A stretch of 64,000 nt of DNA from an uncultured Dehalococcoidia bacterium (GCA_958296385.1 OY282494.1:1897537-1961536); one strand, 5' to 3'; positions 35,401 to 47,642 are shown, counted from the first letter of the stretch. Notes: generated from the letters alone by a model not told the origin. Numbers and translations: made by a program.

Positions 35401-38400
35401 CCCATGTCGGCGGGGCGGTTGGGGTAGGCGGTGGTGTAGGCGGCGGCGTCGGCAGCAAGTACGGTGCCGTTGCCGTCCAGGTCGTAGCGGATGGCGTCGA
35501 GCTGGGCCAGGCTGGTGACGTCAATGAGGTTGTTGTTGTTGACGTCGTAGTCTGCGGTGACGGTTACCGTTAGCGTGGTGGTGGCGGTGTTCTCAAAGCC
35601 GCTGCCCGTGCCGGCGGCGGCGGTGTGGGTTAGCGCGGCGGCAGCGCCCAGGGTGACGCCGCTGTCCACGCTGACGGTTACGTTTTGCTCCGTAGCGTAG
35701 GTGCTGTCGGTAAAGTTCAGCGTGGCCCGGTTGATGGTTACGTCCGGGTTGTCGCTGGCTAGGGTTATCGCTACCGGCGCCGTGGGCGCGGCCCCCAGCC
35801 GCACCGAGTAGGATGCCGTTTCCCCCGGCTCCAGGTCCAGCGCGGCCGGCACCAGCACGATGGTATCCCGGGCCTGCGTCAGCAAGTCCAGCCCGTCGTA
35901 TTGCAGTACCGGGTACTGGACGGCGTAGCCGAAGTGCCAGGGGTCGTCGTTGCCGTCAGCGTCCCCGGTGCTGGTATCGCCGTCAACGTCCACGTTCCAG
36001 GCGGCGTAGATGTCGGTGGTGGTGCTGGTGCCGTAGGCGGTGGGCGTGCGCAGCTCGTTGGTGGTTTTGCCGAGGCCGGCGCCCGTGCCGGTGATGCGGC
36101 TGGCGTCGGTGTCCCAATAGCTGTTGGTGATGACGGCGCTGCCGGGATTATTGCCGGCCAGCCCGCCAACGTTGGCGTTGGGGCCGGAGCTGGGCGTTCC
36201 TATCGCGTAGGACGCGGTGATGCCGGGGGTGGTGCCGCCCATGGAGCCCACCAGGCCGCCGACGTAAGAGGAGTTGCCGGTGCCGCCGGTGACGCTGCCG
36301 GTGGCATAGCTGGCGATGATGTTGCCGCCGGTGAGCGACCCGGCCAGCCCGCCGGCGCCGATGCTGATGGCGCTGTCGGATGCGGTTACCGCGGCGGTAG
36401 AATAGCTGGCCCGCACCGTGCCATAGACGAAACCCGCCAGCCCGCCAACGTATTTAACGGAGGCGCCGGTGTCGGTCGAGGTTACGCGGCCCGTACTCCA
36501 GCTGGAGGTTACCGTGCCGGCCGCCTGCACCGTGCCGACCAGCGCGCCGGCGGCGGCGGTGGTGCCGGCGCTGGTTACGGTGGCATTGTCCAGTCCGATG
36601 CCGGAGATGGCGCCGGTTATGGTGCCGAACAGCCCCACGGTGCTGACGCTGGCGCCGGCGGCGATGTTCAGGTTGGCTATGGTATGCCCGTTGCCGTCAA
36701 AGGTGGACGCGTAGGTTGCGATGGGCGTCCAGTTGGGGTATTCGTCGCCGCTGCCTACGCCGGGGATGCCGTCGGTGTCAAAGTCCAGGTCGTTCCGCAG
36801 TTCGTAGCCGGCGCAGGCGCCGGGGCAGCCCATGCGGGCGGTGGGGGTGGTGATGCGGCCGGGGAACGCGGCTATGTAGTCGGCGTGGGTGGCATCGCCG
36901 TTGCCGTCCGGGTCGTGGCGGATGGCGTTGAGCTGGGCCAGGGTGGTAATGTCAATGAGGTTGTTGTCGTTGCGGTCGTAGTCGATGGTGATGCCGACGG
37001 GGAGGTTGGCGCTGAAGCCGTCAAAGCGGCTGCCGGGGCCGGTGGCGCTGTGGGCCAGCGTGGCATCGCCCAGGGTTGCGCCGCTGGCGACACGGACGGT
37101 TATCGTGCGCGGCGTGAGCCAGTCGGTGGTTGAGAAGTTCAGCGTTTCGCCGATGGCAAAGCCGCCGTCGTCGTGGTCAATGGTTACGCTGGCGCTGTTG
37201 CTGCCGATGTTCACCGTTACCGCCGCCGTGGGCGCCGCGCCCAGCCGCACGGTGTAGGTTGCCGTTTCCCCGGCCTCCATGTTCAGCACGGCGGGCGCCA
37301 GCACGATGTTATCCCGCCCCTGCCGGAACACGTCCAGCCCGTCGTACTTTAGCGCCGGGTACTGCACCGCGTAGCCAAAGTCCCAGGGGTCATCGCCCCC
37401 CGTAACGCCGTCAACGTCCACGTTCCAACCGGCGTAAATGCTGGTGGTGGTGCTGGTGCCGTAGGCGATGGGGGATTGCAGCTCGGCGGTGGTTTTGCCC
37501 ACGCCGGCGCCCGTGCCGGTGATGCCGCTGGTAGTCGTGTCCCAATAGCTGTTGACCACCGTAGCGCCGGAGAGCAGAAAACCGACCAGCCCGCCGATGC
37601 TGTTCGCGTCCGACGTAACCGTTCCCGTTGCATAAGACGCCGTGATGACGGACGCGCCGGTTTGGGCCACTCCGACCAGGCCGCCGACTTGAGAGTTGCC
37701 GCCGGCGCCGCCGGCTACCGCGCCGGTAGCATAGCTGGCCGTCAGCGTGCCGCCGAACAGATAGCCCACCAAGCCGCCGGCCGCCACCGAGGTGGCAGTA
37801 TTGGCGGCAGTTACATCCACCCGGGCATAGCTGGCCTGCACTGGGCCCGCGGCGTAACCCACCAGCCCGCCGATAAGTTTGTTAGCGGAGCCGGTACTGG
37901 TATTGGTGGAAGTTACGCTGCCGGTAGCCCAGCTGGACGTTACCGCCCCGCCGGTACTCACCTGACCGGCCAGGACGCCGGCGTTGATTGTAGCAGCGGC
38001 CCCGGTAATGCTGGCGTCAGGCAGGCCCACGCCGGACACGTCGCCGCTGATTTGGCCGAACAGCCCCACGTAGCTCACGCTGCCGGCGGCGTTAATCGTC
38101 AGGTTGGCGATGGTGTGGTTGTTGCCGTCAAAGTTGCCGGTGTAAGTTCCGCCGATGGGCGTCCAGTTGGGGTAGGTGTCGCTGCTGTCCACCATGCCGT
38201 TGTCGTCGGTGTCAAAGTCCAGGTTGGCGGTTAGTTCGTAGCCGGTGCATCCGGTGGGGCAGCCCATGCCGGGGGTGAGGCCGGGGAAGGCGGCGGCGTA
38301 TTGCGCGGCGTCTGGGCCCGTTGCCGTTGCCCCGTCGCCATCCAGGTCGTAGCGGATGGCGTCCAGCCGGGCCAGGGTGGCCACGTCGATGAGGTTGTTG

Positions 38401-41400
38401 CCGTTGGCGTCGTAGTTGACGGCGGCGGCGTTGGGGGTGCGCTGCCGCTGGATGCCCCGGGCATCCTGGCCGAATTGCAGGATGGGATATTGCGCGTTGG
38501 TGCCAAAGTTCCAGGGGTCGTCGTTGCCGCCCGCGCCGTCAACGTTCACGTTCCATCCGGAGTAAAGGCCGGTGGTTCCGTAGTCGGTGGGCGATTGCAG
38601 GACCGAGGTGCTGCGGCCCTCCGGCCCGGTAGTGTCGGCGTCGTCGTTGATGCCGGTGGTGGTGGTATCCCAATAGCTGGCGGTGGTGGTGGGCGGGTCG
38701 AGGCTGTTAAAGTTGAACAGGCCGTTGATGTTGACGCCGGCGCCGCCGGTAACGGTTCCGGTGGCATAAGAGGCGATGACGTTGCTGGTGGCGCCGTCCA
38801 CGTAACTGGTCAGCCCGCCGATGAAAGAGAAGTTGGCGCCGCCGCCGGTTACGCTGCCGGTGGCATAGCTGGCGATGATGTCGGCGTTGCTCAGGTAGCC
38901 CGCCAGCCCGCCGGCAAAGACGTTGACGGTGGTGGTGGCGGTGGCTGCGGTGGTGGTGGCGGTGGAGTAGCTGGCCCGGATGTTGCCGCTGGCAACGCCC
39001 ACCAGCCCGCCGAGGGTTTTAGTGCCCCGGCCGGTGTCGGTAGCGGCGATGCGGCCGGTACTCCAGCTGGCCGTTACCGAGCCGGCCGCGTCCACCTGGC
39101 CGGCCAGCGCGCCGACGTCCAGCGCGCCGCTGCCGGCGGCGGCAATGCTGGCGTTGGGCAGTCCTACGCCGGAGATGGCGCCGCTGGCCCGGCCAAACAG
39201 CCCCACGTCGTCAACGGTGGCGCCGGCGTTGATGGTCAGGTTGTCGATGACGTGGTTGTTGCCCTGGAACGTGCCGCTGTACGCATTTGCGCCGCCGCCG
39301 ATGGGCGTCCAGTTGGGATACTGGTCGTCGCTGTCCACCATGCCGCTGTCGTTGTCGTCAAAGTCCAGGTCGTTCCGCAGTTCGTAGCCGGTGCAGGCGG
39401 CGGCGCAGCCCATGCCGGGGGACGGGTAGAGGTAGGCGGCGGCGTAGGCGAGGGCGCCGGCGCCGGCGGTGTTGTCGGCGGCCCCATCGCCGTTCAAGTC
39501 GTAGCGGATGGCGTTGAGCTGGGCCAGGGTGGTTACGTCGATGAGGTTGTCGTCGTCGGTATCGTAGTCGTGCTCCGGCACGGCGATGGTGACGGTGTAG
39601 CTTTGGGCAATGCCGTTCTGGGGGGTGACGGTGATGGTGATTACGGTGCTGGGGCCGCCGAGGATGACCTGATGGTCGGCGGTGTCGGCATCGGCGTCGG
39701 CGGTAACGGGGGCGGCGGTGCCGGCCACGGCGCGGTAGGACACCGCAGCGGTGGGGTTGGTGGAGGTGGCCGCTACGGTGACGGTGATGCCGGTTGGGTC
39801 GTCGGGCAGCGTTGCGGTGTAGGTGAGGTTTGCCGTGGCAAAGGGGGCCGACAGCGCCGCCCCGGTTACCGTGAGCGTGGCCAGCGCGCCCACGGAGGGC
39901 TGGAGGTTCACCTGCATGACGGTGTCCATCCCGTCGTACTGCAAGACGGGATATTCGTCGTAGGCGCCGAAATCCCAGGGGTCGTCGTTGCCGCCAGCGT
40001 CCCCGGTGCCGGTATTGCCGTCAACGTTCACGTTCCAGGCGGCGTAGATGCTGGTAGTGGTGCTGGTGCCGTAGGCGGTGGGCGTGCGCAGTTCGTTGGT
40101 GGTTTTGCCGAGGCCGGCGCCCGTGCCGGTAATGCCGCTGGCCTCGGTGTCCCAATAGCTGTAGGTTACCGCCCCGGCCGCCACCTGCCCGGCCAGCCCG
40201 CCGACGATGGTGAGGACGTCCGCGCCGGCCGTAACCGCCCCGGTTGCATAAGACGCCGTTATTACCGACCCGGCGCCGGTTACTTGTCCGACCAGTCCGC
40301 CGACGTAAGAGAAAAAGCTGCCGGCGCTGCCACCGCCGGCTACCGCGCCGGTAGCATAGCTGGCCGTTATCCGGCCCTGGTTCAGCGTACCCACCAGCCC
40401 GCCGGTGTACGTCCGGAGCGCCCCCGAGTTGACGCTTACCGCGGCCGCGGAATAGCTGGCCCGCACCGCGCCCTGGGCCGTGCCCAGCAGCCCGCCGGCC
40501 CGTTTGATCCGGCTGCTGCTGTTGACGCTGCTGGTGGAGGCTACCGTACCCGTACTCCAGCTGGCGGTTACCGTCCCGCCGGTGTTCAGCCGGCCGGCCA
40601 GCGCTCCGATGTTGATTGTATCGGCGGCCCCGGTCACGCTGGCGTTGGGCAGTCCGATGCCGGAGATGTTGCCGCTGACGGTAGCGAACAGCCCCACGTC
40701 ATTAACGGTGCCGGCGGCGTCAATAGTCAGGTTGGATATGGTGTGGTTGTTGCCGTCAAAGTTAGCCGAGTAAGTTCCGCCGATGGGCGTCCAGTTGTCG
40801 TAGGGTGCGTCGGCTACGTTATCATCGCCGGTAGTGTCAAAGTCCAGGTTCCGGCGCAGTTCGTAGCCGGCGCATCCGGTGGGGCAGCCCATGCCGGTGC
40901 TCAGGCCGGGGAAAGCGGCCAGGTAGCGGGCGCTGGCGCTGCCCTGGGCCACGGCCCCATCGCCGTTCAAGTCATAGCGGATGGCGTCCAGCTGGGCCGG
41001 CGACCGGACGTCAATCAGATTGTCGTCGTCGTCGTCATAGTCCATCGGGCTGGCGGCGGGGCGCTGCTGCTGGATGCCGCTGACGTCCTGCTGGTATTGC
41101 AGGACGGGGTATTGGGAGGCCGTGCCAAAGTCCCAGGGGTCGTCGTTGCCGGCGGCGCCGTCCAGGTTCAGGTTCCAGGTGGAGTAGATGCCGGTAGTGC
41201 CGTAGGCGGTGGGGGATTGCAGGGCGGTGGTGAGCAGTCCCTCAGGGGCGTTGGTGTCGGTGTCGTCGGCAACGGTAGTGGTGGTGGTGTCCCAATAGCT
41301 GGCGGTGATGGCGGTGCGGCTTTCGCCGGCGTTAGTGCCGCCGGTAACGGTATGGTTGGCCCGGTTCTCACCCACCAGGCCGCCAATGGCGGCGGCGCTG

Positions 41401-44400
41401 GCGCCGGTAACCCGTCCGGTAGCGTAGCTGGCGTTGATGGTAGCGGTAGTGATGCCGTGCACGCCGACGCCCTCAACGCCCTGGGTTGAGGTAAAAGGCG
41501 TGCGGTCGCTGTTGTTGTAGCCGACCAGCCCGCCCAGCCGGTTGCTGGCGCCGGTGCCGCCGTTGACGGCGCCGGTAGCGTAGCTGGCCCGGATGTTGGA
41601 GTTGGCCCGGTTGGCGGCGCGCCCGTCGTTGGTCAGGTAGGCGAGGTTTTCGCCGACCAGCCCGCCGGCGCGGGCGTTGTTGCCGGTAACGCTGACGGCG
41701 CCGGTAGCGTAGCTGGCGGTAAGGTTGCTGGTGGTGGTGACCGCGGAGGTTCCGCCGCCGTCGGCCGAGCCCTGGAACCAGCCCACCAGCCCGCCGACCC
41801 GGGCGTTGTTGCTGGCGGAGCTGACGGCGCCGGTGGCGTAGCTGGAGGTGATGTTGCCGGGCGCGACGCGGCCCACCAGCCCGCCGGCGTTGGTAGTGGC
41901 GCTAACGGTGCCGGCGGCGTAGCTGGAGGTGATGCTGGCGTAGTTGTCGTTGAGGCCAATCAGGGTAGCCGTCAGCCCGCCGGCCTCGCCGCCCTGGGCC
42001 GCAACGTTGACGGTGGAATAGCTGTCGGCGATGGTGCCGGGGTGGTTGACCTGCCCGGCCAGCCCGCCGGCCCGGTCGCCGGTAACGGTGACGCTGCCGC
42101 CGGTAGAGTAGCTGTTGGCAATAGTGCCGCCGCCGGCGTGGCCCACCAGCGCGCCGGCCCGGTGCTCCGCGCGGATGTTCACGTCCTCCAGCGCGATGTT
42201 GCGCAGGGTTGCGCCGGCAGTCTGCCCGAACAGGCCCACCCGGTTACCGGACGGGCGGTTGATGTAGAGATTGGAGATGGCGTAGTCGGCGCTGTTGCCC
42301 TCAAAGGTAGAGGTAAATTGCACGCTATTATCGCCGATGGGCAGCCAGCCCAGGCCGCCGTTGGAATAGGCGTCGTCGGTGCGGTCGTTGACGGTGTTAG
42401 TGTCAAAGTCCAGGTCGGCCCGCAGCTCGTAGCCGGCGCAGGTTCCGGCGCAGCGATTCCCGCCGGAGGGGTAGGGAAAGGCGGCCCGGTAGGCGGCGGC
42501 GTTGGCCGTGCGGTCCGCGGCCCCATCGCCGTTCAAGTCGTAGCGGATGGCGTTCAGCTGGGCCAGCGTCTTGACGTCAATCAGATTGTCGCGGTCGTCA
42601 TCGTAATTGTTCACGGGGACGCGGATGGTGACGATGTAGTCGGTGGCCGAGCCGTCCGGGGCGCTGACGGTAATAGTGATGTACGTTTCGGGGCCGGCGA
42701 TATTGACCTGGTAGCCGGGGGCGGAATCGGCGTCGGTAGTCACGGCGGCGGCCGTGCCGGCGATGGCGCTGATGGCCACCGTAGAGCTGGCGCCGGAGAG
42801 GTAGGTCACGGTGACGCTGTCGATGGGGGCGGCGGGCAAGTTTGCAGTGTAGGCGGTAGTGCCCGGCGTAAAGGTCGTGGCCAGCGTGGCGGGGGTAACG
42901 AGGAGCACGGACAGGGTGTCGTCGTTAGCGATGAACGGCTGCGCGCGGAACTGCCGCCCGGTGTCCAGCCCGCCGTATTGCAGAACCGGGTACTGGCTGA
43001 TGGTGCCAAAGTTCCAGGGGTCGTCGTTGCCGTCGGCGTCTCCGGTGCCGGTATTGCCGTCAACGTTCACGTTCCAGGCGGAGTAAATGCTGCCGGTGGT
43101 TCCGTAGGCGGTGGGGTTGCGCAGCTCGTAGGTCTTTTGGCCCGTGCCGGGGCTGTTGGCCTGGTCAGTATCGGCGCGGCCGCTGGCGGTGGTGTCCCAA
43201 TAGCTGTTGGTTACCCGGCCGGGCTGATTGCCGGCCAGCCCGCCGATGTTGGCGCCGGGGCCGCCGCTGGGCCGGCCCCGGGCGTAGGACGTGGTGATGC
43301 TGGCGCTGCTGTGCATGGAGCCCACCAGGCCGCCGACGTAAGAGGCGCTGCTGGTGCCGCCGGCGACGTTGCCGGTGGCATAGCTGGCCGACAGCGTGGT
43401 GCCTTGCAGACGGCCGGCCAGACCGCCGGCGTGCACCGTAGTGGCAGTCGGGGCGGCCGTTACGTCCACCCCGGCATAGCTGGCCCGCACCGCCGGACCG
43501 GAAGCGAAGGAGAAACCCACCAGCCCGCCGAGATATTTAGTACCGGCGGTGGCACTGGTGGAAGTTACGCTGCCGGTAGCCCAGCTGGAACTTACCGACC
43601 CGCCGGCAAGCAGCTGGCCGGCGATGACGCCGATGCGGACCCCATCGTTGGCCCCGCGCACGCTGGCATCGGGCAGTCCGATGCCGGAGATGTTACCGCT
43701 GACGCTGGTGAACAGCCCCACGTTACTCTGGTGGGGGGCGTCAATAGTCAGGTTGGCGATAGTGTGGTTGTTGCCTTTAAGAATGCCGCTGTACCAACCG
43801 TCGATGGGCGTCCAGTTGGCAAAGGGGGCGTCGGCGATGCCGTCGTTGCCGGTAGTGTCAAAGTCCAGGTTCTGCCGCAGTTCGTAGCCGGTGCAGGTAT
43901 CCGGGCAGCCCATGCCGATGCTCAGGCCGGGGAACGCCGGCGCGTAGCCGGCGCTCTCCCGCCCCCGGGGCAGCAGCCCATCGCCGTTCAGGTCATAGCG
44001 GATGGCGTCCAGCTGGGCCGGCGACCGGACGTCAATCAGATTGTCGTCGTCGTCGTCATAGTCCAACGGGGTGGCGCCGGGGTTGCGCTGCCACTGGATG
44101 CCGATGACGTCCCGGTTGAATTGCAGGATGGGGTACTGGGAGGCCGAGCCAAAGCTCCAGGGGTCATCGGCGGCGCCGGTGTCAACGTTGATATTCCAGC
44201 CGGAGTAGATGCCGGAGTAGCCGGTGGGCGTTTGCAGGGCGCTGGCGGTTTGGGCCGTGCCGCCGCCGCCGGTGTGGGTGCAGACGCCGGTGCTCCAGTA
44301 GCTGTTGGTTACGGTGCCGTTGGTATCGGCCGACGTCAGGCAGTTCGTAGTGCCGCTGCCGGTAACGGCGCCGGCGGCGTAGCTGGCGATGATGGTACCG

Positions 44401-46508
44401 CCGGCATTGCTGTTGGCCAGCCCGCCGGCGCTGCCGGCCGCGCTGACGGCAGCGGTGGAATAAGCCGCGCGGATGGTTCCCGCGTTCCAGCCGACCAGCC
44501 CGCCGGCAAAGGAGTTGTTGCCGGGGGCGCTAACGGAGCCGCCGCGGACAAAGACGGCGCTAATCGTGCCGTCGTTTTTGTCCGCCAGCGCACCGACGGC
44601 CGAACTGAAACCCGAAACGCTCACCCTGGGGTTAATCAGTCCCAATGCGGTGACCGTACTGCCACTGCCCAAATTCGTGAATAGCCCGCGCTGTTCACGA
44701 AGCGACTGGCTCCCGCTGCTGGCCAGGTTGGAGATGGTATGGCCGTTGCCCTGGAAAGTGGACGTGTAAGTTCCGAGGGGCGACCAGTTGGCATAGGGGG
44801 CGTCGGCGCTGTTATCGCTGCTGCCGTCGGTATTGAAGTCCAGGTCGGCCCGCAGCTCGTAGCCGGCGCAGGCGCTGGCGCAGCCCATCCGCCCCGTGGC
44901 CAGTACCTGGTGGTGCGGAAAGGCGGCAACGTAACCGGCGTGGGTCGCATCGCCGTTGCCGTTCAGGTCATGGCGGATGGCGTTCAGCTGGGCCAGCGTC
45001 CGGATGTCAATCAGATTGTCGTTGTCGTCGTCGTAGTCGTTGAGCAGGTATTGCAGGACGGGGTATTGCGATGCCGTGCCAAACGCCCAAGGGTCATCGT
45101 TGCCGGCTACGCCGTCCAGGTTCCGGTTCCAGCTGGTGTAGGGGCCGGAGTAGTCCGTCGGCGTTTGCAGCTGGGTGGCGGTGCGACTGCCGTCGCCGCC
45201 GGCCGAGCAGACGTCAGAACTGTAATAACTGGCGGTGATGGTGCCGCGGATAGCCCCAGCAGTGTTGCGCGTCAGGCAGCCGGCCCTGGCGTTGGCGCCG
45301 GTAGCGGTAACGGCGCTGGCCGCGTAGCTGTATTCAATAGTTGCGTTGCGATTGATGTTGCTGCCCACCAGCCCGCCAACAATATCGCGCGTGCCGGTGC
45401 TGCTCACCGTGGTTCCGGAGGCGTAAGACGCCCGTACCATCTTGCGATTAATCCCCACCAGCCCGCCGACGCCCCCGTCCCCCCCGCTAGAGGTAACAGA
45501 GCCGCCCCGGACGTAAGAGGCGCTGATGATGCCGTGGTTATCCCCCACCAGCCCGGCGGCAAAGCCGCCGTTCCTCGTGGACACCACAGTAGGATTAATC
45601 AGACCCACTGCGGTGACGACGCCGGAACCGCCCAGCGTGGAGAACAGCCCGGCGTTCCGGGCGTTGATGTTCAGGTTGGAAATGGTATGGCCGTTGCCCT
45701 GGAAAGTAGTCTCAAAGGTATTGATGGGCGACCAGTTGGCATACTCGCTGCTGCCGGAAAAGTCCAGGTCGGCCATCAACTCATAGCCGGCGCAGGTACC
45801 CGGACAGCCCATGCGCCCGGTAGCGCCGGATACACGGCCCCGAAAAGCGGCGTTGTAAGCAGCAGCGCCGCCGGCAGATGGATCGCCGTCGCCATCCCGG
45901 TCATGCTCCATAGCCGCCAGCTGCGCCAGCGTAGTAACGTCAATCAGGTTGTCGTCATCAGCATCGTAATCGAAATAGTTAACTCTATGATTGGCCTGAG
46001 GGGTAGCCAGATCGTTGGGGAGAGTAGGGCTGCCGTGGGTGTGTACGGCCGAGTTGCAGTTAGAGACGCTATCGGAGCTAGCCCAGGTGCCGGAAAGGGC
46101 GTTCGGGGCCACCGTAATGCCGTCGGCGTCCAGATCGTCGGCAACGACCGTATAACTGAATTGCACGTGCCAGGAGGTTGGGTTCTGTCTAGTCGGCGAG
46201 CTGGCGCGCCCGCTGGGAGAGACGGGGCGGACGTTGTCGCCAATAGTAATGGCCAGCGAGCCGTTGCCGTGGCCGCTAATGCAGTGGTCGGCAAAGATCT
46301 CCACGAGGATGGTATCGCCGGTATCATACTTCTGGTCTGGGCCGGGATTGCTGGTGATTTCGACGCTATAGACCGTAAGAGTGCCGGTTGCGGCGGCCGG
46401 CCGGGCCTCCGGCAGCAGCCAGCCGGCCAGCCCCGCCAGCACGACAAAGAGGGCCAGCGCAACGCCGGCCAGCGCAAAGCGGCGGCGGCGACGGCGGCGG
46501 CGGGGCAT
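26496..46508 (-). CDS. Giant multi-repeat surface protein: GLUG blocks, Calx-beta-like domains, C-terminal membrane anchor
   Basis: About 6,670 residues in one frame over 20 kb. Residues 1-40 are an Arg-rich start plus a hydrophobic signal or anchor. Residues 40-175 are a beta-rich head. Residues 177-4960 are 11 blocks of 310-520 residues, each opening with D-x-[DN]-x-[DN]-N-L-I-D and holding several GLUG-type strands (GGLVG...SYATG). Two cadherin-like beta domains follow blocks 3 and 5, and Calx-beta-like domains follow blocks 7-10. Residues 4960-6246 are 11 further Calx-beta-like domains. A Pro/Thr stalk (about 6453-6516), a CARDB-like domain (about 6531-6606) and a membrane helix ending LLMRRRA complete it. 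It is probably an adhesin or matrix protein. ATG 46508 follows a G8 run; an in-frame TTG at 46634 would add a hydrophobic extension. Confidence 0.9.
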   Translation of the reverse strand: MPRRRRRRRRFALAGVALALFVVLAGLAGWLLPEARPAAATGTLTVYSVEITSNPGPDQKYDTGDTILVEIFADHCISGHGNGSLAITIGDNVRPVSPSGRASSPTRQNPTSWHVQFSYTVVADDLDADGITVAPNALSGTWASSDSVSNCNSAVHTHGSPTLPNDLATPQANHRVNYFDYDADDDNLIDVTTLAQLAAMEHDRDGDGDPSAGGAAAYNAAFRGRVSGATGRMGCPGTCAGYELMADLDFSGSSEYANWSPINTFETTFQGNGHTISNLNINARNAGLFSTLGGSGVVTAVGLINPTVVSTRNGGFAAGLVGDNHGIISASYVRGGSVTSSGGDGGVGGLVGINRKMVRASYASGTTVSSTGTRDIVGGLVGSNINRNATIEYSYAASAVTATGANARAGCLTRNTAGAIRGTITASYYSSDVCSAGGDGSRTATQLQTPTDYSGPYTSWNRNLDGVAGNDDPWAFGTASQYPVLQYLLNDYDDDNDNLIDIRTLAQLNAIRHDLNGNGDATHAGYVAAFPHHQVLATGRMGCASACAGYELRADLDFNTDGSSDNSADAPYANWSPLGTYTSTFQGNGHTISNLASSGSQSLREQRGLFTNLGSGSTVTALGLINPRVSVSGFSSAVGALADKNDGTISAVFVRGGSVSAPGNNSFAGGLVGWNAGTIRAAYSTAAVSAAGSAGGLANSNAGGTIIASYAAGAVTGSGTTNCLTSADTNGTVTNSYWSTGVCTHTGGGGTAQTASALQTPTGYSGIYSGWNINVDTGAADDPWSFGSASQYPILQFNRDVIGIQWQRNPGATPLDYDDDDDNLIDVRSPAQLDAIRYDLNGDGLLPRGRESAGYAPAFPGLSIGMGCPDTCTGYELRQNLDFDTTGNDGIADAPFANWTPIDGWYSGILKGNNHTIANLTIDAPHQSNVGLFTSVSGNISGIGLPDASVRGANDGVRIGVIAGQLLAGGSVSSSWATGSVTSTSATAGTKYLGGLVGFSFASGPAVRASYAGVDVTAAPTATTVHAGGLAGRLQGTTLSASYATGNVAGGTSSASYVGGLVGSMHSSASITTSYARGRPSGGPGANIGGLAGNQPGRVTNSYWDTTASGRADTDQANSPGTGQKTYELRNPTAYGTTGSIYSAWNVNVDGNTGTGDADGNDDPWNFGTISQYPVLQYGGLDTGRQFRAQPFIANDDTLSVLLVTPATLATTFTPGTTAYTANLPAAPIDSVTVTYLSGASSTVAISAIAGTAAAVTTDADSAPGYQVNIAGPETYITITVSAPDGSATDYIVTIRVPVNNYDDDRDNLIDVKTLAQLNAIRYDLNGDGAADRTANAAAYRAAFPYPSGGNRCAGTCAGYELRADLDFDTNTVNDRTDDAYSNGGLGWLPIGDNSVQFTSTFEGNSADYAISNLYINRPSGNRVGLFGQTAGATLRNIALEDVNIRAEHRAGALVGHAGGGTIANSYSTGGSVTVTGDRAGGLAGQVNHPGTIADSYSTVNVAAQGGEAGGLTATLIGLNDNYASITSSYAAGTVSATTNAGGLVGRVAPGNITSSYATGAVSSASNNARVGGLVGWFQGSADGGGTSAVTTTSNLTASYATGAVSVTGNNARAGGLVGENLAYLTNDGRAANRANSNIRASYATGAVNGGTGASNRLGGLVGYNNSDRTPFTSTQGVEGVGVHGITTATINASYATGRVTGASAAAIGGLVGENRANHTVTGGTNAGESRTAITASYWDTTTTTVADDTDTNAPEGLLTTALQSPTAYGTTGIYSTWNLNLDGAAGNDDPWDFGTASQYPVLQYQQDVSGIQQQRPAASPMDYDDDDDNLIDVRSPAQLDAIRYDLNGDGAVAQGSASARYLAAFPGLSTGMGCPTGCAGYELRRNLDFDTTGDDNVADAPYDNWTPIGGTYSANFDGNNHTISNLTIDAAGTVNDVGLFATVSGNISGIGLPNASVTGAADTINIGALAGRLNTGGTVTASWSTGTVASTSSVNSSSRIKRAGGLLGTAQGAVRASYSAAAVSVNSGALRTYTGGLVGTLNQGRITASYATGAVAGGGSAGSFFSYVGGLVGQVTGAGSVITASYATGAVTAGADVLTIVGGLAGQVAAGAVTYSYWDTEASGITGTGAGLGKTTNELRTPTAYGTSTTTSIYAAWNVNVDGNTGTGDAGGNDDPWDFGAYDEYPVLQYDGMDTVMQVNLQPSVGALATLTVTGAALSAPFATANLTYTATLPDDPTGITVTVAATSTNPTAAVSYRAVAGTAAPVTADADADTADHQVILGGPSTVITITVTPQNGIAQSYTVTIAVPEHDYDTDDDNLIDVTTLAQLNAIRYDLNGDGAADNTAGAGALAYAAAYLYPSPGMGCAAACTGYELRNDLDFDDNDSGMVDSDDQYPNWTPIGGGANAYSGTFQGNNHVIDNLTINAGATVDDVGLFGRASGAISGVGLPNASIAAAGSGALDVGALAGQVDAAGSVTASWSTGRIAATDTGRGTKTLGGLVGVASGNIRASYSTATTTAATATTTVNVFAGGLAGYLSNADIIASYATGSVTGGGANFSFIGGLTSYVDGATSNVIASYATGTVTGGAGVNINGLFNFNSLDPPTTTASYWDTTTTGINDDADTTGPEGRSTSVLQSPTDYGTTGLYSGWNVNVDGAGGNDDPWNFGTNAQYPILQFGQDARGIQRQRTPNAAAVNYDANGNNLIDVATLARLDAIRYDLDGDGATATGPDAAQYAAAFPGLTPGMGCPTGCTGYELTANLDFDTDDNGMVDSSDTYPNWTPIGGTYTGNFDGNNHTIANLTINAAGSVSYVGLFGQISGDVSGVGLPDASITGAAATINAGVLAGQVSTGGAVTSSWATGSVTSTNTSTGSANKLIGGLVGYAAGPVQASYARVDVTAANTATSVAAGGLVGYLFGGTLTASYATGAVAGGAGGNSQVGGLVGVAQTGASVITASYATGTVTSDANSIGGLVGFLLSGATVVNSYWDTTTSGITGTGAGVGKTTAELQSPIAYGTSTTTSIYAGWNVDVDGVTGGDDPWDFGYAVQYPALKYDGLDVFRQGRDNIVLAPAVLNMEAGETATYTVRLGAAPTAAVTVNIGSNSASVTIDHDDGGFAIGETLNFSTTDWLTPRTITVRVASGATLGDATLAHSATGPGSRFDGFSANLPVGITIDYDRNDNNLIDITTLAQLNAIRHDPDGNGDATHADYIAAFPGRITTPTARMGCPGACAGYELRNDLDFDTDGIPGVGSGDEYPNWTPIATYASTFDGNGHTIANLNIAAGASVSTVGLFGTITGAISGIGLDNATVTSAGTTAAAGALVGTVQAAGTVTSSWSTGRVTSTDTGASVKYVGGLAGFVYGTVRASYSTAAVTASDSAISIGAGGLAGSLTGGNIIASYATGSVTGGTGNSSYVGGLVGSMGGTTPGITASYAIGTPSSGPNANVGGLAGNNPGSAVITNSYWDTDASRITGTGAGLGKTTNELRTPTAYGTSTTTDIYAAWNVDVDGDTSTGDADGNDDPWHFGYAVQYPVLQYDGLDLLTQARDTIVLVPAALDLEPGETASYSVRLGAAPTAPVAITLASDNPDVTINRATLNFTDSTYATEQNVTVSVDSGVTLGAAAALTHTAAAGTGSGFENTATTTLTVTVTADYDVNNNNLIDVTSLAQLDAIRYDLDGNGTVLAADAAAYTTAYPNRPADMGCPATCAGYELTADLDFDTDGTPGVGAGDEYPNWTPIGGTYAGDFDGNNRTIANLTINAAASVGYVGLFGQISGDVSGIGLPDASVSGAASNIYAGALAGRLNTGGTVTAAWSTGSVTSTSSVSGSGLTKRAGGLLGTAQGAVRASYSEAAVSTNSAAVWTYTGGLVGSLNLGQITASYATGPVSGGVGAASRVGGLAGRARGAPSTITASYATGTVTGGAGARTGGVVGELNIGAPAPVNSYWDSDTGGITGGQTTAALQSPTDYGTGIYADWNVDVGGTSANDDPWHFGYEVQYPALKYDGMDVFRQGRDNIVLVPAALDLEAGDTATYTVRLGAQPTAAVMVAIASDSADVTFDGPDAAAAFTGSETLDFSTTDWLTAQRITVQVDAAASLGAATLTHTVAGPGSRFEDTATTTLAVGITIDYDRDDNNLIDITTLAQLNAIRYDLNGDGTVLASDAAAYTMAFPGRAASMGCQTTCAGYELTADLDFDTNDNGMVDSSDTYPNWTPIGGTYTSTFDGNNHTIANLTIDAASSVTNVGLFATVGGDISGIGLPDASVTGAANIIRIGALAGRLDTGGTVTSSWATGSVTSTSTSTGLEIRIIGGLVGYALGPVRASYAGVDVTAANTAIAVRAGGLVGLLSSSALTASYATGAVAGGTSISSYAGGLVGLATNGASVITASYATGAVTAGTGANTGGLAGGLLFGATVVNSYWDTTTSGITGTGAGLGKTTAELQSPTAYGATGIYSDWNVDVGGTSADDDPWHFGYDSQYPVLQYDGLSPLQQERDTIVLTPAALDMEAGESASYSVRLGAQPTAAVTVDILSNNTSVTIDDDDSTFAIDESLSFSTTGWDDAQTITVRVDAAASLGAATLTHTATGPGSGFEDTATTTLAVGITVDYDRDDNNLIDVSNLAQLNAIRYDLNGNGDATHADYASAFPGRITTATGRMGCPGTCAGYELTADLDFDTNDDGTVDSNDPYANWSPIGGTYTGDFDGNNHTIANLTINAAASVTNVGLFATVSGDISGVGLPDVNVTGAAHGIRAGALAGYVTATGSVTSSWATGSVTSTSTTAAAKRVGGLVGYSLGNVRASYADVTVTASQAATAISVIIGGLAGHTIAASVTASYATGAVSGGYSSNSYAGGLVGLFAGSTSVITASYATGAVTAGASVNTGGLAGRLFSGATAVNSYWDTETTGITGGRTTSALQSPTGYTDIYSAWNVDVDGANGNDDPWDFGYAVQYPVLQYGGLDLLTQGRDTIVLVPDALSVNEGSSDTYTVRLGGAPKAGNTVTVTVASDNAAVTTSHPPLTFNAGNYNSPRTVTVSAPGDPNLADDTATLTHLAVAGTGSGFENTATTTLAVTTTDNDRGRILLTQNSVDIIALSVTEEASEVTYDVALDQAPLDNVTVTVTVPSDYTDAVQINKDSGTLGNTQTLTFTPTDYAAQTITVRALNDIDGIGERFNLSHTIAGTGHGYAGVSKDLPVTVIDINSANILLHPTTATTTLSTLPVDEEGTASYRVRLNTQPTAAVSVTVTAPSGLEINDGNGNYGSTRTLSFPATAWDTLQTVTVRALADDDLTHETGGTITHVAGSTDSAYQGLSRNLPVTIRDIDEASIILSATSTLALIEGGSPESYTVALSHRPAAPVTVTVTATAGVTVDKNTGNDFTITETLTFTSDNYGPQTIRARAASDTNLADETTAITHAITSAGDANYHALEDVSRPVTVTDTTAPTFLLTDSDSDPVTALTVHEQGSDITYGVALSHEPTGTVTVTVAATGLLIDGPDTGAVFSASETISFTTSNWQTAQMVTIQAPSHDANSQSETAMLAHSATGGGYAGVSSVTLTVTIDDNDDPEILLWHGTNNAAITTLPVTEENTTTYRVLLNTEPTAAVSVRIDAGNGLQINDGSGNYGSTRTLSFSTTNWTTAQAVTIRATADDDLAPDTSSLSHTASNAGPDDSAYAGVSKSLSVPIIDNDTPAIILSETALSVDEGGTGTYTVKLSNQPAAGVTITITSSTSDDVEIDGPDSGLNYSNEETLRFSTGNWNSPQTVTVRGLTDDDLATSTGNTLTHAASNTTATDSLFSTAADVDLDVTVTDTTTPTIVLTKNSAAITTLGLAEEGSQVTYQVALSNPPLARVSVLVSSSDADAAAIHDGGATYDDADFVSSRLLNFDAGTTTAQTITLWAPADGDDDNETVTLTHAASDATMGTASGYAGISKALTVTVTDDDTPDIKLSAPTLTVREEDDSEGGGGGSYTVRLGTQPASDVTVTITANDGLTIDGPDSGTDFTSSETLTFTNADYAAKTIYVRGLADDNLAHNDIRITHRAASDDRDFAGKTATLTVTVTDNDTGSILPSATTTIAVIEGDDTGTTYDVRLSHQPDAAVTVTIANDTGLATTTRPTLTFNAGNWNTPQTVTVKGLTDADRTIGSDTLTHTPSATGGYLSSETADVSVTILDTTAPVITLSTTTITLLENSSARYTVVLNDPPPADTTVAIASSNPGVTVSPDTLSFTAADYGALKTVTVTTTTDSDTVHNAFGITHTPTIRGVASPTTPLPLLFLEPVPPGGGATTTPIEFLSPPPGNPAIYVVDASTTHTITTNAGIPEGVTIRSAGGVGLASSTTITIGIVPDGSTPATHSGYTLDPDTLVDITVEPVPAIGLQVCLPLPQAGGSGGPRMLHYDGSRWRPVSGSRQIGSQVCGTATDFSPYIAARLAATTAGPPPPPDEEDDNGNGSTGGGTPSGGSGGGGGTTPAPRPTPTPAPKPTPAPTPTTTPAPQPTPTPAPAPTPMPTLAPTPTPAAPPTAMPPTQPPPVAAIVPQPAVIGDITFSNPNPQPGSALMVEFPVTNPGAVTAEYQLVLEIAGEVVQRQTLTVPAGVTQTVQLPIVAPSVRSEVTLRVDGQSQIAILTPAMAAPTPAAGGETVVTTPAVEPAGGGAPWLLIGIIAVIALAIIGGGIALLMRRRA
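27770..31630 (-). repeat. Stack of 11 Calx-beta-like domains in the giant protein
   Basis: Eleven consecutive domains of about 117 residues. Each starts like SIILS...[14 protein letters not shown], continues with a TVTVRA strand and a LTHTA segment, and ends in VTDNDTP or VTDTTAP. Calx-beta domains commonly bind Ca2+ and form rods. Four more of the same type sit between blocks in the upstream region. Sequence identity between units is moderate, so this stack looks older than the GLUG blocks. Confidence 0.8.
31640..45980 (-). repeat. Eleven GLUG-containing blocks in the giant protein
   Basis: Block starts lie near 45978, 45045, 44070, 42613, 41045, 39573, 38420, 36987, 35556, 34135 and 32704. 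Each block opens with the NLIDV/I segment and an [14 protein letters not shown] loop. MGCPxxCAGYEL with two Cys, DLDFDT with an EF-hand-like loop, and NWTPIGG follow. The body is 3-6 GLUG strands, then SYWDT and DDPWxFGxxxQYPVLQY. Blocks 7-11 are alike at the DNA level, with a period of about 1.43 kb. Confidence 0.85.
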
Positions 46509-46753
46509 CAAACTACCCCCCCCGTTCCGAACATTCGCACTAAGCAGCATAACCACACCCCAGCCGGCAAGCATCGGCCAAACCTCCGAGCCCAACAAGT
46601 ACCATAAGCCAGCCACCAACGCAAAGCATAACAACCGCAGATTTTACCACAAAAGCGGCGGCCTAACGCAACCTACCTACCCACCACGCAGCCGCCGGCG
46701 GGTTTGAGCAATACCCCGCAGGATAGATGCTTACGCCGGCCGGCGTCCCAAAG

Positions 46754-47578
46754 CTAACCGCCCCGCAGCCGCCGCAACTCCGCCTCCAACTCCCGATTGC
46801 GCGCCTCAGCCTGCAAGCGCGCATCGCGCTCCTGCTCAGCGCGGGCCTGTTCCTGCTCAGCGCGGGCCTCGGCCCGGAGGCGGGCCTCCCGTTCCCGGAG
46901 GCGGGCCTCCCGCTCATCGAGCAGCGTCGGGATGTGCTGCCCGGTTTCCGGGTCGTACCAGCCCAGCAGACCCTGCTCCCCCTGCACGCGCTCCCACCGC
47001 AGGTACAGGTTCAGTACAGCGCTGTATCCCTGCAAAGAACCATCCGGCAGTTCCTCAATGGGGATGGGCTCATACTGTCCATCCACCAGCCGGTCACCGG
47101 CCAGCCGCGTGTGGTGAAACGCCCCCGTTTCGTCAAAACGCCAGTACTCCGGGATGCCCAACGCGGCGTACTCTACCCGCTTTTGCAACACGTCAACGCT
47201 GGCCGTACTTACCGAAGCAACCTCCATCACAAAATCCGGCGGCTTGCCCTGCTCCGTGATTAGATAACCCCCGGTAGCCTTGTAAGCGGCCGGATTCACG
47301 TCAAAAGCGATGAGCAAGTCAGGCCGGCGCAGTCCGGTAGTGCCAGGGCGCGGTCCTTGGGCAAGCCAAAAATCGGCGGTTACCAGAGTAGTCTCCGGGT
47401 TGCCCAGGTACTGGATTAGATGGTAGCTGCTACCCGTCTGGTGCAGCTGTATGTAGTTAGTCATCTCATCAGGCTCACGTTGGGGCGGCTCCGGAAACCG
47501 GAAACGGACCGGGGCTGGCGGTGGCGCGGACGTTGGCGGTGGCGGCGTTTTGGCGGCGGTGATGGTGGCGGTAGTCAT
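46754..47578 (-). CDS. Uma2 family nuclease with Arg/Glu coiled-coil tail (3 of 4)
   Basis: 274 residues. The core has RRPDLLIAFDVNP near 86, QGKPPDFVMEVASVSTASVD near 110-129 and GIPEYWRFDETG near 141. The tail (EREARLREREARLRAEARAE...) is a long charged coiled coil. It belongs to a different Uma2 subgroup from the pair at 17-19 kb: FRFPEPPQRE opens the core here and PETRFPDTPK there. A -10 (TATAAT) at 47643-47648 and GAGG just before the ATG give it its own promoter. Its start lies 119 bp from the stop of Uma2 copy 4. Confidence 0.85.
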   Translation of the reverse strand: MTTATITAAKTPPPPTSAPPPAPVRFRFPEPPQREPDEMTNYIQLHQTGSSYHLIQYLGNPETTLVTADFWLAQGPRPGTTGLRRPDLLIAFDVNPAAYKATGGYLITEQGKPPDFVMEVASVSTASVDVLQKRVEYAALGIPEYWRFDETGAFHHTRLAGDRLVDGQYEPIPIEELPDGSLQGYSAVLNLYLRWERVQGEQGLLGWYDPETGQHIPTLLDEREARLREREARLRAEARAEQEQARAEQERDARLQAEARNRELEAELRRLRGG

Positions 47579-47642
47579 ACTGAACCTCTGAACCCGGCGG
47601 GACGGGCTGCTGCGCCGGGATGGGACACGATGCTTGCGGCGT

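Noticed and set aside
38301-41489. 1,062-codon plus-strand open frame antisense to the giant gene (also 42042-44684, 44739-46607, 30906-32855)
   Set aside because: They lie entirely opposite a repeat-rich gene with a better domain reading, show no known family, and are filled with low-complexity G/A/V-rich runs that mirror the repeats. Long antisense frames are expected at this GC content.
31640-45980. A CRISPR-like array suggested by many short repeated words
   Set aside because: The words are codons of repeated protein blocks hundreds of bases apart, without unique 30-40-base spacers.
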